Positions 22,606 through 33,189 of a stretch of DNA of 64,000 nucleotides are shown in pieces. Location of the stretch: the NCBI RefSeq assembly GCF_030247195.1, contig NC_080671.1, forward strand, positions 64,067,089 through 64,131,088. Direction: 5' to 3'. The DNA is from Topomyia yanbarensis (lineage: Eukaryota > Arthropoda > Insecta > Diptera > Culicidae). The notes beneath the pieces were generated by a model. It made no database searches. It saw only the letters and a program-made list of their open reading frames with translations, and was not told the DNA's origin. Each line of letters opens with the position of its first letter. Positions within the stretch are counted from its first letter, which is position 1. The translations under genes and the position numbers were made by a program.

Positions 22606-22979
22606 TACAAATTGATAGATAAATAGTACCTTTAATACAGTTACTCTAAATTAACCATTACATAAGATAGCGAAGCAAAATATTGGTATATTGTTGAATT
22701 TAAAAATGGTTTTAGAAATGGAAGGACCTCCTTAAACAAAGTTTCTTTTTCATGGAACTGGTTTATATAGGACTTATTAATCCATATCTCCGGAACGAGA
22801 ATTCTGAACGAAACCATCCGAAAGCTACAAGGAAAACTAGAAAGAGGCTGAAATGTAATCGACTGAATGCACGGCTTCTGTGTTATCGACAATAATATAA
22901 TCGCCATCATTGTCTCGATATTTCACCTATCTCTTTCACGAATCGCCTTCTCTGAAACTCCGAAAGAGTGGTTCTCAAA
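22606..22979. other. No recognised feature
   Basis: Unassigned AT-rich text between the LINE fragment and the T-rich repeat. Confidence 0.4.
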
Positions 22980-24335
22980 TTCGTACAATTCGTTTTATTC
23001 ATTTACTTTAATTAAATCATTATTTCTTTTTAAATTTCATTCATTTTTCAATTTCTTCATTTCATTTTTACAGTTTATTTATTTCATGGATTTTATTCGT
23101 TTGATGTTTTTTTTTCATTTTGAACATTTGACTAATTTTTAATATATTATTATTTCATTAAAGCATTTATTTAATTTGGCATTCTTTTTTATTTTGGTTC
23201 ATTTGAGTTCATTATATATATTTTATTCGATTCATTCTTTGCATTCATTCTGATCAGATTATTCATCACATATTCATATCAAATATTCGACTTCTTTTAT
23301 TTACTGTTTTGACTTTATGCATTTAATTCAATTAAATAATCTGACTTTTTTTTCAATCATTCATTTTATTCATTTCATCCAAATTAATAATTTGAAACAA
23401 ATTATTTTAATTTCTAAATTTCATAACTTTTTTAACATCGCTCAATTTTTCATTTTAACCATTTCATTAATTTTATTTCGTTTTTTTGTTCACTTTATCA
23501 ACTCTATTCGTTTTGTTTGTTTTATTTTATTATTTATTTTATATGTTCAATTAATTTTATTTATTTTTTATTTATTTTATGTATTATATTTTTTATTTTA
23601 TTTATTTCATGCATTTTTTTATTTTTTCCAGTCCATGCACTATACTCAGTTTTTCCATTTTATTAACTTTTTTTGATTCTGATCAGCTGTTCCATTTATT
23701 CATTTCATCCAATTTGTTTGCTTTATTCAGTTTAATCTATTCTATTAATTTTACCACATTTCTATTTCATCTAATTTTCATTTAATTCGCTGAACTACTT
23801 TGAGTTTTTTATTCCATTTGTTTGATTTATAAAAATCATTTTATTCATTTTATGAAAATTGTAACTTTGTATCATTTTTTGCTTGAATACTTCTTAAATT
23901 TCATTTGTTCTATTGATTTTTTTATAATCTATTCAGTTTATTTGTATTTTTATTCGTGCAGCACTCGAAACTGTGTTCATCCCACTTCTAGTTGGGTGCC
24001 TAGCTCGCATGAGTTCTGCAAACTAATTAATGATTCAACAGAGTTTAGTGTTAGAAATGTCTAACCTCACTGTTAGAAGGATTAAGTCGGTTTTCTCACA
24101 CATTTATTTTATTCATTTCATTAAAATTTTTAATTTTACATAATTTAATTTATTCTATTTAGTCTTACACTTTTTATTATCGTTAAGTTTTTTATCTTGT
24201 TTTCTGCTCATTTTTTTATTTTATTCGTTTCACCATTTTTTCAGTAATTTTTATTCAGTATTTTAATTTGTAATCCCTCTTAATGTTCATTATAGTTTAG
24301 TCATTTTATGAATTGGATTTGTTTCTTTTTTTTTC
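22980..24335. repeat. Degenerate T-rich repeat (TTCATTTTATT type)
   Basis: Long runs of TTTATTCATT, TTCATTTTATT and TTTATTTTAT variants with no strict period fill this stretch except for the island at 23951-24100. On the opposite strand the motif reads AATAAAATGAA, the same text that flanks the ATAAAATGC array at 60.4-63.0 kb. The frames seen here (rich in Phe, Ile, Leu) are artefacts of the composition. Confidence 0.85.
23951..24100 (+). repeat. Short dispersed repeat T, copy 1
   Basis: An island of normal complexity inside the T-rich repeat. It shares GTTCATCCCAC-TCTAGTTGGGTGCCTA and CTGCAAACTAAT with 36625-36720 (+) and, as reverse complement, with 59640-59795. The right part (AGAAATGTC-AACCTCACTGTTAGAAGGATTAAG) also matches the 59.7-kb copy. 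All three copies sit next to 9/10-bp type arrays. Nature unknown; no A/B boxes seen. Confidence 0.75.
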
Positions 24336-25860
24336 GGATGCGCTGTCATATCAAAGCAAAGAAAACCAAGAATAAATCTGATCCGTTTCGTGAGGACTTT
24401 CGTGATTTTTTGTGCGCAGCTGTACTTCTCTTCTCTGGGCTAAATCTAGCGCAGTAATGGATTCAGAGAAGTGTGATTTGCCAAATGTCCGGAAAAGTTT
24501 TTTTCAATACTCTGAAATCCTTTTGCCCGATCGTGAATAAACTTTATACTTTCACGTTTAAATTGTGGTAAATTCATTTTTTGCAGACATCCTTACCACG
24601 CCGAACATTATTGCCCAAATGCTGCTTTTATTTTCAAGAGTTGTTTCTTTCCAAAGTAAAACAACCTTAAAATTAAAACAGTAATACGTTTGAACAGCTC
24701 AATCCACCAATCCCATATTTATCGTTAAGCGGAACTTTGGTATATTTTATTGTTTTAGCTTGCTCCCGACCTACTAACTTCTGACTTTTCGGCGTCTGAG
24801 ACCACTTAAAACTCGTATGTCACCATCCTTTTCCTGCAAGCTCGTCTCCGTAATCCAACCGCCCACGCACCTAGCACCAGTGAAACTTGCTGGTAATAAA
24901 TACCACAAGCGATAAAATGTATAAATTTTTCCAATATATTTTCTCCTAAGAGCTTTTTCGTGTTTGTTTTGAATCTTGCCATTTTGTTCGAACGAACGCA
25001 CAAAAGTTCACAGCTTTTGTCGTCTGGGGGATGCAAGCAACCGGATTCGGAGGAAATCAACAGATACAATGGTGCTGCTGCTGCTGTTGCTTTCCAGGTA
25101 TTTTCCAAATCACCCAACGTTTGGGAATTTCAGCTTTATTGTTTTCACTCAGTATAAAATGTGTCGCTGTGTGGGAAACCTGCGTCGTGTAGATCCTGTT
25201 AGATCAAAGAATTTTTTAGAAAGAGTTTGAAATCTACTGTGAAAAATTGTGATGAAAAAATCAACAGAACACTCCCGAGAGCTGAGTCAATATTATGAAA
25301 AGACAATATGTCGATAGCAGTATTTGCTCCTAGTGACTGCTCACGTTTAGGTATGATAGAGCTACTAACAGTTTGCGAGTGATTCTAAAGTATTTCTTGA
25401 CGTGTCATTATCTGATTACGTCTCTACGATTGATAAATATGTCCTGCTCTCGTTGAAGGCAGTAGCAGCCATATCAAAACACGAGCTGGAGAATCAATAG
25501 GATAAAATTTAATTTGGATCTAAAGTTTGTCGTGTATACTGTATATACGGTGATAGTTTTTGACGACGGTCATTTTTTGCTTGCCGTTGAAAATAATCTC
25601 TTTTGTACCTCGTAAGTTATTGCTATCTTGATGACAGCAATAGGCTTATAAATATAACCAATCTATGCATTCACTTTACAGTTTGAAATGAATTTAGTTT
25701 TTCTTGCAGTGAGTCCCTCGAACATATTGCGATTCCTGCCCATATGCTCCCAGTGCCCATTATACTAGGGATATACGAAAGTAACATGTATTCCACGTGC
25801 CTCCATTTTTTATATTTTTGAAATTATTATCCGATTTGAACACTATAATATATTAAAAGC
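24336..25860. other. No recognised feature
   Basis: About 1.5 kb without a recognisable gene. A short TGC-repeat lies near 25072-25093. Overlapping short frames near 24774-25230 on both strands have no domain. Confidence 0.45.
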
Positions 25861-25862
25861 GA

Positions 25863-26268
25863 GTTTCACGAGGCATATTCTAGTCTTGCGACTTTTTTTT
25901 TATTTCGTTTATTTGACACGGCCCATAGCGGTAGCTTAACGGAGCCGTGGATCAATGTAAATCCGTCGTCATTGTTATTATCTTCATCTCCGATGTTGCT
26001 TACAGTGGTTTTTGGGGTGCTGGATTCTGCTTTGGCAGTTGTCAATATGGACTGAACAGCTGCCACAAATTTGGCAACCCTTTATGGCTCAGGTATTGGT
26101 ATAGAAAACTCTTTTTTGGGTTGGTTTACCGTGGATTCGTTGGCAATCGGTAGAGATGCATTCTCCTTTGTATCTTCCGCGCAAGGTTGTCCGTGGTGTG
26201 CTGTTTGATTACAATACTTGCACGTGGGAGTTTGCCCCTCATGGGTGCATAACGTAGTTTGATTAATA
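25863..26268 (-). pseudogene. LINE ORF1 (gag-like), C-terminal part
   Basis: Reading leftward from the element boundary, the frame gives a CCHC knuckle (C-K-Y-C-x4-H-x4-C in CKYCNQTAHHGQPC, about 26190-26235), then a Pro/Lys-rich segment, and IHGSVKLPLWAVSNKRNKKK before a stop near 25866. One in-frame stop lies near 26088. The matching N-terminal half is at 30103-30610, and the two are separated by the 3.8-kb insertion. The knuckle indicates a nucleic-acid-binding ORF1; I assign it to a Loa/I-group LINE by recollection of FPGxPNGVxVVRM-type mosquito ORF1 proteins. Confidence 0.7.
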
Positions 26269-26664
26269 CACTAAGGTTTTTTTACACGGTTTTTTTTTTG
26301 CACGGTCTTTTTTTACACGGCTTTTTTTACACGGTTTTCGCAATTAGCACGGTTTTTTTTGCACGGTTTTCGCAATTAACACGGTTTTTCGCAAAAATAT
26401 TCTAAGTCCTTTTAAAGGCAAAAGACTTAGACGATTTCTCAACAATTTTTTTTGCACGGGTTTCGCAAAAATGTTCTAAGTCCTTTTGGAGACAAAAAAC
26501 TTAGACGATTTTTGATCAATTTTTTTTTTGCGCGGATTTCGCAATTAACACGGTTTTAGCAAAAATCCTTATGAAGGCAAAAGACTTAGACGGTTTTTGA
26601 CCAAGTTTTTTTGCACGGATTTTGAAATTTACACGGTTTCTGCTTTTCCATTTTGAATGCAAAG

Positions 26665-27600
26665 AATTTCGAAGATTTTTGGAAAAGTGGAAGTGATTGC
26701 TTTTGGAACAGCATTAACGAGTAGATGCCAAATGTTCATGTCTGAGGCCATTTAGAAAACCAAGATGGCGACTTCCGGTTCAGTGGAATTCTCTGAAACC
26801 CCATCAATATGGCTATTTTTGGAACGGGATTGATGAGTGGACGTCAGATATCGATGTTTAAGGCCATTTTGAAAACCAAGATGGCGACTTCCGGTTCAGT
26901 GGAAGTCTCTGAAACCCCATTAATATGGCTATTTTTGGAACGGGATTGATGAGTGGCCGTCAGATATCGATGTTTAAGGCCATTTTGAAAACCAAGATGG
27001 CGACTTCCGGTTCAGTGGAATTCTCTGAAACCCCATCAATATGGGTATTTTTGGAACGAAATTGATGAGTGAACGTCAGATATCGATGTTTAAGGCCATT
27101 TTAAAAACCAAGAAGGCGACTTCCGGTTCAGTGGAATTCTCTATAACCCAATCAGCATGCATATTTTCAGAGCGGGCCTAATAGAGCGCATGATAGAGAT
27201 CAGTGTCAGAGGCCATTTGGAAAGCCAAGATGGCGACTTCAGGTTCATTGGAATTCTCTAAAATCGAATCAATATGGGTATTTTTGGAATGGAATTGACG
27301 AATAGACGCTAGATATCGATGTCTGGTGCTATATTGAAATTCAAGATGGCGATTTCCGGTTCTGTGGAATTCTCCAAAGCCCAATCAATATGAGTATTTT
27401 TAGAACGGGATTGACGAGTAGGTGCCAAATATCAATGTCTGAGACCATTTCGAAAATCAAGATGGCTGCTTCGGTTTAGTAAAATTTTCAATTACCACAA
27501 CAATGTGAGAATTTTTGTAATAGCGTTAATGAATAGATACCGGATGTCAATTCCGGAAGTCATGTTTTCATCTAAGATGGTGACTTCTATTTTAGTGCCA
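26665..27600 (+). repeat. 116-bp minisatellite, about 8 units, inside T1
   Basis: The anchor CAAGATGGCGACTTCCGGTT begins units at 26761, 26877, 26993, 27109, 27226, 27342, 27458 and (degraded) 27572, a spacing of 116-117 bp. The first three or four units are nearly identical; divergence grows rightward. Each unit also carries GATATCGATGTTTAAGGCCA and AATATGG-TATTTTTGGAACG. No coding role is apparent. Confidence 0.92.
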
Positions 27601-28058
27601 AGACGATGTTTTAAATATAAAGACACGCGGCGAGAAAAACAGTAAATTTGGCTGCACGGTTTTACAAATTATTTGTCTGCTAGTTTTGGCAACCAGGAAT
27701 ATTGTGTAAACAGCGAGTGACTTGTAGTTTTAATGAATGCTTGGCGAATTCCTTTTTTGAAATATTTCCCACAATACTCAATCATGTAACTTGGAAACGC
27801 ATTGATTTACGTTACTGAGCCTGTCTACATGTTTTTCGTTGCACTAGAAAAAATGTGTCGAGGATGCAGGATGCAGACATGCATTTCTTTTCATTTCAAT
27901 CTCAATACTCCCCACGCATTACTTCCTAAATCCGCCATATTTGTTTACATTGCTAGTTTGGAACCGTTGTTTTGGGTTCGATTGGAACTTTTGGCTTCAG
28001 TCTTCGCGCATCTCTATAAGCATCATCTCTGCTTTAGTGTACATCTAATTCATCTTAA

Positions 28059-29148
28059 GGGGGCGTCTGGTGTAGTGGGCAAAAAAATCGACTTCTTTTT
28101 TATCCGCTTAATTGTTAGTATTGAGCCTCTAGAATAGTCTCCCGCAATCTCGGTGACTTCTTTTGTTTTAAACAGCCATGCATTCCTCGCACGTATTTGC
28201 TGTGACACACGCAGATTTCAATCTATCGGCAACAATTTTCTTAAGACTGACAGCGATAAAAATACAGTGTGAACAATACACTTTAAACTACTTCCACCCA
28301 AATTTTTAACACAAAATACCAAATGGATTGTTTTCCACGTCATTTTTTCCGTGATGCAATTTGATATGGAGTACCCTTTAATAGCGTTTTTTCGAAACCG
28401 CGTTTTTCAAATTGGTGAGCACGATAACTCAAAAACTAATCAAAGAATTGACTTGATTTTTTTATGAAAATGCACAATATGTGTAGCCTGTCGGTGAACC
28501 ACAGAAAACAGAATGAAAAAATTGTTCTCTCTATTATTTTGAAGAAAAGAGCATGAATTTTACAGAAAAATATGAGATTTTTCGGTTTACATGAAGCCAT
28601 TTTCCTAAACTCGAACTTTTTTTGGGTTCATCGAGTAACTACAAGTCTAAGCTTTACAAATTTTACTTAATTTCCTGTGTCAAACAATTTTATCAAGAGT
28701 CATCGTGTTAGCCGCGGCGCTCCTCGACGTGGAAATGGTTGGATGTCTACTCCTGGAACGCTCGTATGTGTGGCTCTGCGTGGCTGCCGACCCTATTCTG
28801 CGCGGCGTGTGACGTGAGACGACTAATCTCACCTCACTCTACGTGACTTCATCCAATTCTGAAGAGTCACTTCGGGTGACGTGAGACTCCCATTTAACCG
28901 CAATGAGGAATCTCATCTCACCCGAGTCGACTCTCAGAATCGGGTGAGAAAAGTCACGTAAAGTGAGGTGAGTTTCGTCGTCTCACGTCAAACGCCGCGC
29001 AGAATAAGGCCGCGCAAATATTTTTTTCGTACAGAATAAACGTACAAATCTAAAGCTTAACATTACATAAAAGATGCATTGTTTCCTTGCCTTCAAAATC
29101 GTAAAACAAAATAACTTTCGGTTTGAGCACTTTACACCAGACGCCCCC
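28059..29148. mobile_element. TTAA-flanked MITE, 1090 bp, nested in T1
   Basis: Perfect 16-bp terminal inverted repeats GGGGGCGTCTGGTGTA occupy 28059-28074 and (complement) 29133-29148, with TTAA on both sides (28055-28058 and 29149-29152). TTAA target duplication is characteristic of piggyBac-type transposition; the terminal bases differ from those of classical piggyBac, so the superfamily is inferred from the TSD only. No transposase frame is present. It carries a smaller element at 28796-29003. Confidence 0.9.
28796..29003. mobile_element. TA-flanked palindromic MITE, 208 bp, nested
   Basis: Ends TTCTGCGCGGCG and CGCCGCGCAGAA continue inward as long inverted arms (GACGTGAGACGAC, CTCACCTCACT, TACGTGACTT on the left, their complements on the right). 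TA lies at 28794-28795 and 29004-29005. The arms span most of the element, so the single strand would form a long hairpin. It interrupts the TTAA element, giving three nested levels. Confidence 0.85.
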
Positions 29149-29459
29149 TTAATAATACAGCGAAGACCTGATTTTATTATTTCCCTCTGATTATGTCAGC
29201 TTTTTGATTCGACTTTGAGTCTCGCATGAAGATTCGCTCGATGAGCTCTAGCGGACGAACCAATTCAAATTCGAGTAAATCCATTCATGAGCACATTTTT
29301 CTTATCTTATAAATGCAAAATATACAAAAATAAATGTATCTTTTTGTTTTACGCTGGATATTTATACTCAGATCTCTGGTAACTGCATATTTGTCAATCC
29401 AGTTCCAAAACACTCCATGTTGTGAGTTATACAGAATATCGCTAAGCCGATAGTCTCAA

Positions 29460-29700
29460 TGTTGTATTTCAAAATGGTCTCAGACATTGATCTCTATCAT
29501 GCGCTCGTTAGGCCCGCTCGGAAAATATGCATACTGATTGGGTTATTGAAAATTCTGTTAGACCGGAAGTCGTCATCTTGGTATTCCAAATGGCCTCAGG
29601 CATCGATATCGATCTCGTTAACACTGTACCGAAAACAACCATATTGTTAAAGTGCGGGACAAAAGGAAACCTCAAGATCCGACGTTTCCACTTTTCCAAA
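29460..29700 (-). repeat. Inverted relatives of the 116-bp unit, right side of T1
   Basis: CGGAAGTCGTCATCTTGGTA-TCCAAATGGCC (about 29563-29596) is the reverse complement of the minisatellite anchor, and a more diverged unit precedes it at about 29462-29490 (CAAAATGGTCTCAGACATTG). This gives T1 an overall inverted symmetry, with eight units on the left and about two on the right. Confidence 0.75.
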
Positions 29701-30102
29701 AACCTAAGGAATTGAAAAAAGCAAAAACCGTGCTACTTGCATAATCCGTGCAAAAAAAACCTGTTCAAAAATCGTCTAAGTCTTTTGCCTTCAAAAGGAC
29801 TTAGAACATTTTTGATAAAACTCCGAAATCATCCCTTTTCCTAAAATCGTCTAAGTCTTTTGCATTGAATGTAACGCGGTTTTTTTTTTGCACGATTTTC
29901 GGAATTAACGCGGTTTTTTTGCACGGTTTTCTGAATTAACACGGTTTTTTTTTACACGGATTTCGCAATTAACGCGGTTTTTTTTACACGGATTTCGCAA
30001 TTAACGCGGTTTTTTTTACACGGATTTCGCAATTAACGCGGTTTTTTTTGCACGGTTTTTTTACACGGTACGTATCCCCCGTGTAAAACAAAAACCTTAG
30101 TG

Positions 30103-30610
30103 TAGTGGCTTCGTGGGTTTTGAGTTTTATAGTCAAGTGGGAGGGGATAGGTCTTTCGATCCGCATTCTCACCACAAGAACACCGTTAGGTGTACCCGGG
30201 AAGAAATTTCTCCACGTATCACGTGTAACTGATTCTACTTCGCCGTATTGCGACATGTATTTTGCGATTAGATCAGGAGGGGTACGTGGTGATAGGTCAT
30301 GTAACTTTACATCTACATAGTCTTTTTCTATATACACGGGAATCTTAATTCCAACTTTATCACTTTGAGCCACGTGCTTCAAGTTGTTCTGCAAAACTAA
30401 ACGTTCAGCTTGTGCTAACGTGTTGAATGATATGAGTACGACATTACGAAGATGATGATACTGTAGATACATAACCTCCTTGAGCTTAAGCTGCATCTTC
30501 ACCTTCAGCAGGTATTCCACTTCACGAAAACTCAATCTTATTGAACAGAATTTAAAGTCAACGACCGCTGTGTTGGGTCGGAGCAGAGATTTTTCGTCAA
30601 CTTTACTCAT
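30103..30610 (-). pseudogene. LINE ORF1 (gag-like), N-terminal part
   Basis: The frame starts at ATG 30608-30610 (MSKVDEKSLL) and runs to the element boundary at 30103. It encodes an RNA-recognition-like region: VEYLLKVKMQLKLKEVMYLQ, VYIEKDYVDVKLHDLSPRTP, IAKYMSQYGEVESVTRDTWR and FFPGTPNGVLVVRMRIERPI (about 30130-30200). This resembles mosquito LINE ORF1 proteins of the Loa/I group that I recall. An upstream in-frame Met at 30656-30658 is possible, but MSKVDEK fits better. The frame is intact here; the protein is broken only by T1 and by a stop in the downstream half. Confidence 0.72.
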
Positions 30611-31365
30611 GATGGCAAGAATAAAATAAAAGTTTCCTTTGTTCTCGAGACAATGCACACTAGATCGAGATGTTGCTAGTTTTTATTCACTTGGTTCGAC
30701 TGTACGTCTGACTTGGGCAGAAGTAGAAAGTAGACTGAGTCTTGCGACTTTTATTCTCGTTCGCTCAATTGTGGAACAGATGAAATACTATGTGATATAT
30801 AACCAGAAATTAAGAACGGGCGTGTTATGTACTACCTACGAAATACTTGCAGACCGGAATCGGAAGATATAACTGTATAGTCGGGTGAATGTATCGCTGA
30901 TAACCCTTGAAGGCGCAAATCAACTTGTTTTTTTACAAATTTTGTGAAAATTGTCCCACAGCTTCAATACGTTACTGTGATAATTTAGAGATGGTTTTCG
31001 CAATGGTATTTTAAAACAATATTGTGCATTTAAGGGTTAACTGAAACAAAATTACTTGTTGACTGATCGAAGTAATTTTCTGAAACAATTTAAGTTATTT
31101 TCATATAATAAGCATTTTATACGTAGTACGATTCAGAATTTGATGGTGACGCTTGGTATTTTTTAAATAGTAAAATACCGCGCGTCACTATAGCCCATTC
31201 CATTGTGATGCGCGGTTTTCCTTTTTCAAATATTATCAACAAATATTTCATAGAAATTGAAATCGTAATGTGTCTGTTTCAAAATATTTCAATCTTTAAA
31301 TGAGCTAGATAAAGGGAGAATATCGCGGTCGTCATTGTTGCTCAATTATACCTCGAATTATGTTA
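30611..31365. other. Leader of the LINE and unassigned DNA
   Basis: The first 200-300 bp may be the LINE 5' leader on the minus strand. A short inverted motif ACCGCGCGTCAC/GTGATGCGCGGT at about 31176-31215 is visible and could form a hairpin. No gene is recognised. Confidence 0.4.
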
Positions 31366-31369
31366 GTTG

Positions 31370-31800
31370 AAAAAGTTGAGCTACCTTTTGTTTGCCCCAA
31401 TGAGTGAGATATTTGGGCAATGGAACAAATTATTCGCTTTAAAACAGTATTAAGTGACTAAAGACTATTTCAGTTTTATATCATTACCACAAAACTTATT
31501 CGAATAAAACATTTTTTTAAGAAATACCCTAGCATATGATTTTAAATTTGTTGCGAAATGAAAATTATGATAGAGAGAGCTTACATGTCTTCGGAACTTT
31601 TTTTTTCTAAAGCTTGTTCTATAACTTCACTGAAAGTCATATGACTCCATCTAAAATGATTAAAAAGTTAAATACTTTATCTTGGCAAAATAAGAACCAC
31701 CCTAACTATTGTTTTAACAGAAGAAAATGTTCACAAACTACGAAAACTTTTCCACAAATAATAAGGATAAACGGTTTAGTTTTGGTTAAATCTCAAAATT
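31370..31800 (+). repeat. Solo arm of palindrome P2 family
   Basis: TTTGTTTGCCCCAATGAGTGA at about 31389 is the complement of text at 16852-16872. TTCTATAACTTCACTG followed by AGAACCACCCTAAC parallels 17770-17860, and CACAAACTACGAAAACTTTT with AAATCTCAAAATTCCT parallels the complement of 16384-16455. The copy ends abruptly at AAAATTCCT, where the 9-bp array begins at about 31800. Confidence 0.72.
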
Positions 31801-33189
31801 CCTTCATTCATTTCAGTCTGTTCATTCAGTTCGTTCAGTTCGTTCAATTCGTTCAGTTCGTTCAGTTCGTTCAGCTCATTCAGATCATTCGGCTTATTCA
31901 GCTCACTCAGCTCATTCAGCTCATTCAGCTCATTCGCCTCATTCGCCTCATTCAGCTCATTCAGCTCATTCAGCTTATTAGGCTCATTAAGCTCATTCAG
32001 CTCATTCAGAACATTCAGCTCATTCAGTTCATTCAGTTCATTGAGCTCATTCAGCTCGTTCAGCTCATTCAGCTCATTAAGCTTATTCAGCTCATTCAGC
32101 TCATTCAGCTCATTCAGCTCAATCAGCTCATTCAGCTCATTTAGCTCATTCAGCTCATTTAGTTCATTGAGATCATTTAGCTCATTCAGCTCATTGAGCT
32201 TATTCAGCACATTCAGCTCATTCAGTTCATTCAGCTCATTCAGTTCATTGAGCTCATTCAGCTCATTGCGGTCATTCAGCTCATTGAGCTCATTGAGCTC
32301 ATTCAGCACATTCAGCTCATTCAGCTCGTTCAGTTCATTCAGCTCATTCAGCTCATTCGGCTCATTCAGCTCATTCAGCTCATTCAGCTCATTCAGCTCA
32401 TTCAGCTCATTCAGCTCATTCAGCTCATTCAGCTCATTCAGCTCATTCAGCTCATTCAGCTCATTCAGCTCATTCAGCTCATTCAGCTCATTCAGCTCAT
32501 TCAGCTCATTCAGCTCATTCAGCTCATTCAGCTAATTCAGCTCATTCAGCTCATTTAGCTCATTGAGATCATTTAGCTCATTCAGCTCATTTAGCTCATT
32601 CAGCTCATTGCGGTCATTCAGCTCATTGCGGTCATTCAGATCATTGAGCTCATTCAGCTCATTCAGCTCATTCAGCTCATTCAGCTCATTCAGCTCATTC
32701 AGCTCATTCAGCTCATTCACCTCATTCAGCTCATTCAGCTCATTCAGCTCAGTCAGCTCATTCAGCTCAGTCAGCTCATTCAGCTCATTCAGCTTATTCA
32801 GCTCATTCAGCTCATTCAGTTCATTCAGCTCATTCAGTTCATTGAGCTCATTCAGCTCATTGCGGTCATTCAGCTCATTGAGCTCATTGAGCTCATTCAG
32901 CCCATTCAGCTCATTCAGCTCGTTCAGCTCGTTCAGCTCATTCAGCTCATTCAGCTCATTCAGCTCATTCAGCGAATTCAGCTCATTCAGCTCATTCAGC
33001 TAATTCAGCTCATTCAGCTCATTTAGCTCATTGAGATCATTTAGCTCATTGCGGTCATTCAGCTCATTGCGGTCATTCAGGTCATTGAGCTCATTCAGCT
33101 CATTCAGCTCATTCAGCTCATCCAGCTCAGTCAGCTCATTCAGCTCAGTCAGCTCATTCAGCTCAGTCAGCTCATTCAGCTCAGTCAGC
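31800..33189. repeat. 9-bp satellite, CATTCAGCT variants
   Basis: About 150 tandem units of TTCAGCTCA (9 bp) with frequent single-base variants (TTTAGCTCA, TTGAGCTCA, TTGCGGTCA, TTCAGTTCA). Variant runs recur as blocks: the GAGCTCATT-AGCTCATTGCGGTCATTCAG block occurs near 32247 and again near 32850, and the AGCTAATTCAGCTC block occurs near 32531 and 33000. The array has no stop codons in several phases because 9 is a multiple of 3, so long frames on both strands (poly S-S-F or N-E-L) are not genes. Confidence 0.97.

Larger units (their letters stand above)
26269..30102. mobile_element. TA-duplicating inverted-repeat element T1, 3834 bp
   Basis: Ends are CACTAAGGTTTTT... and ...AAAAACCTTAGTG, an inverted pair, flanked by TA at 26267-26268 and 30103-30104. 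Subterminal regions on both sides are packed with GCACGG/ACACGG and CGCAATTAACACGG units and CTAAGTCNTTTTG-CTTAGACG text. Internally lie a 116-bp minisatellite (left) with inverted relatives (right) and a nested TTAA element. It interrupts a LINE ORF1: removing the element and one TA leaves the reading frame continuous, so the boundaries are exact. No transposase was found, so it is non-autonomous. TA target suggests a Tc1/mariner-related or similar transposase acting in trans. Confidence 0.88.

Noticed and set aside
23317..23785. Phe/Ile-rich membrane-like frames
   Set aside because: They follow from T-rich degenerate repeat composition.
24774..25230. Overlapping frames near a TGC repeat as a gene
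   Set aside because: Frames on both strands, no domain, Ala/Leu runs due to the trinucleotide repeat.
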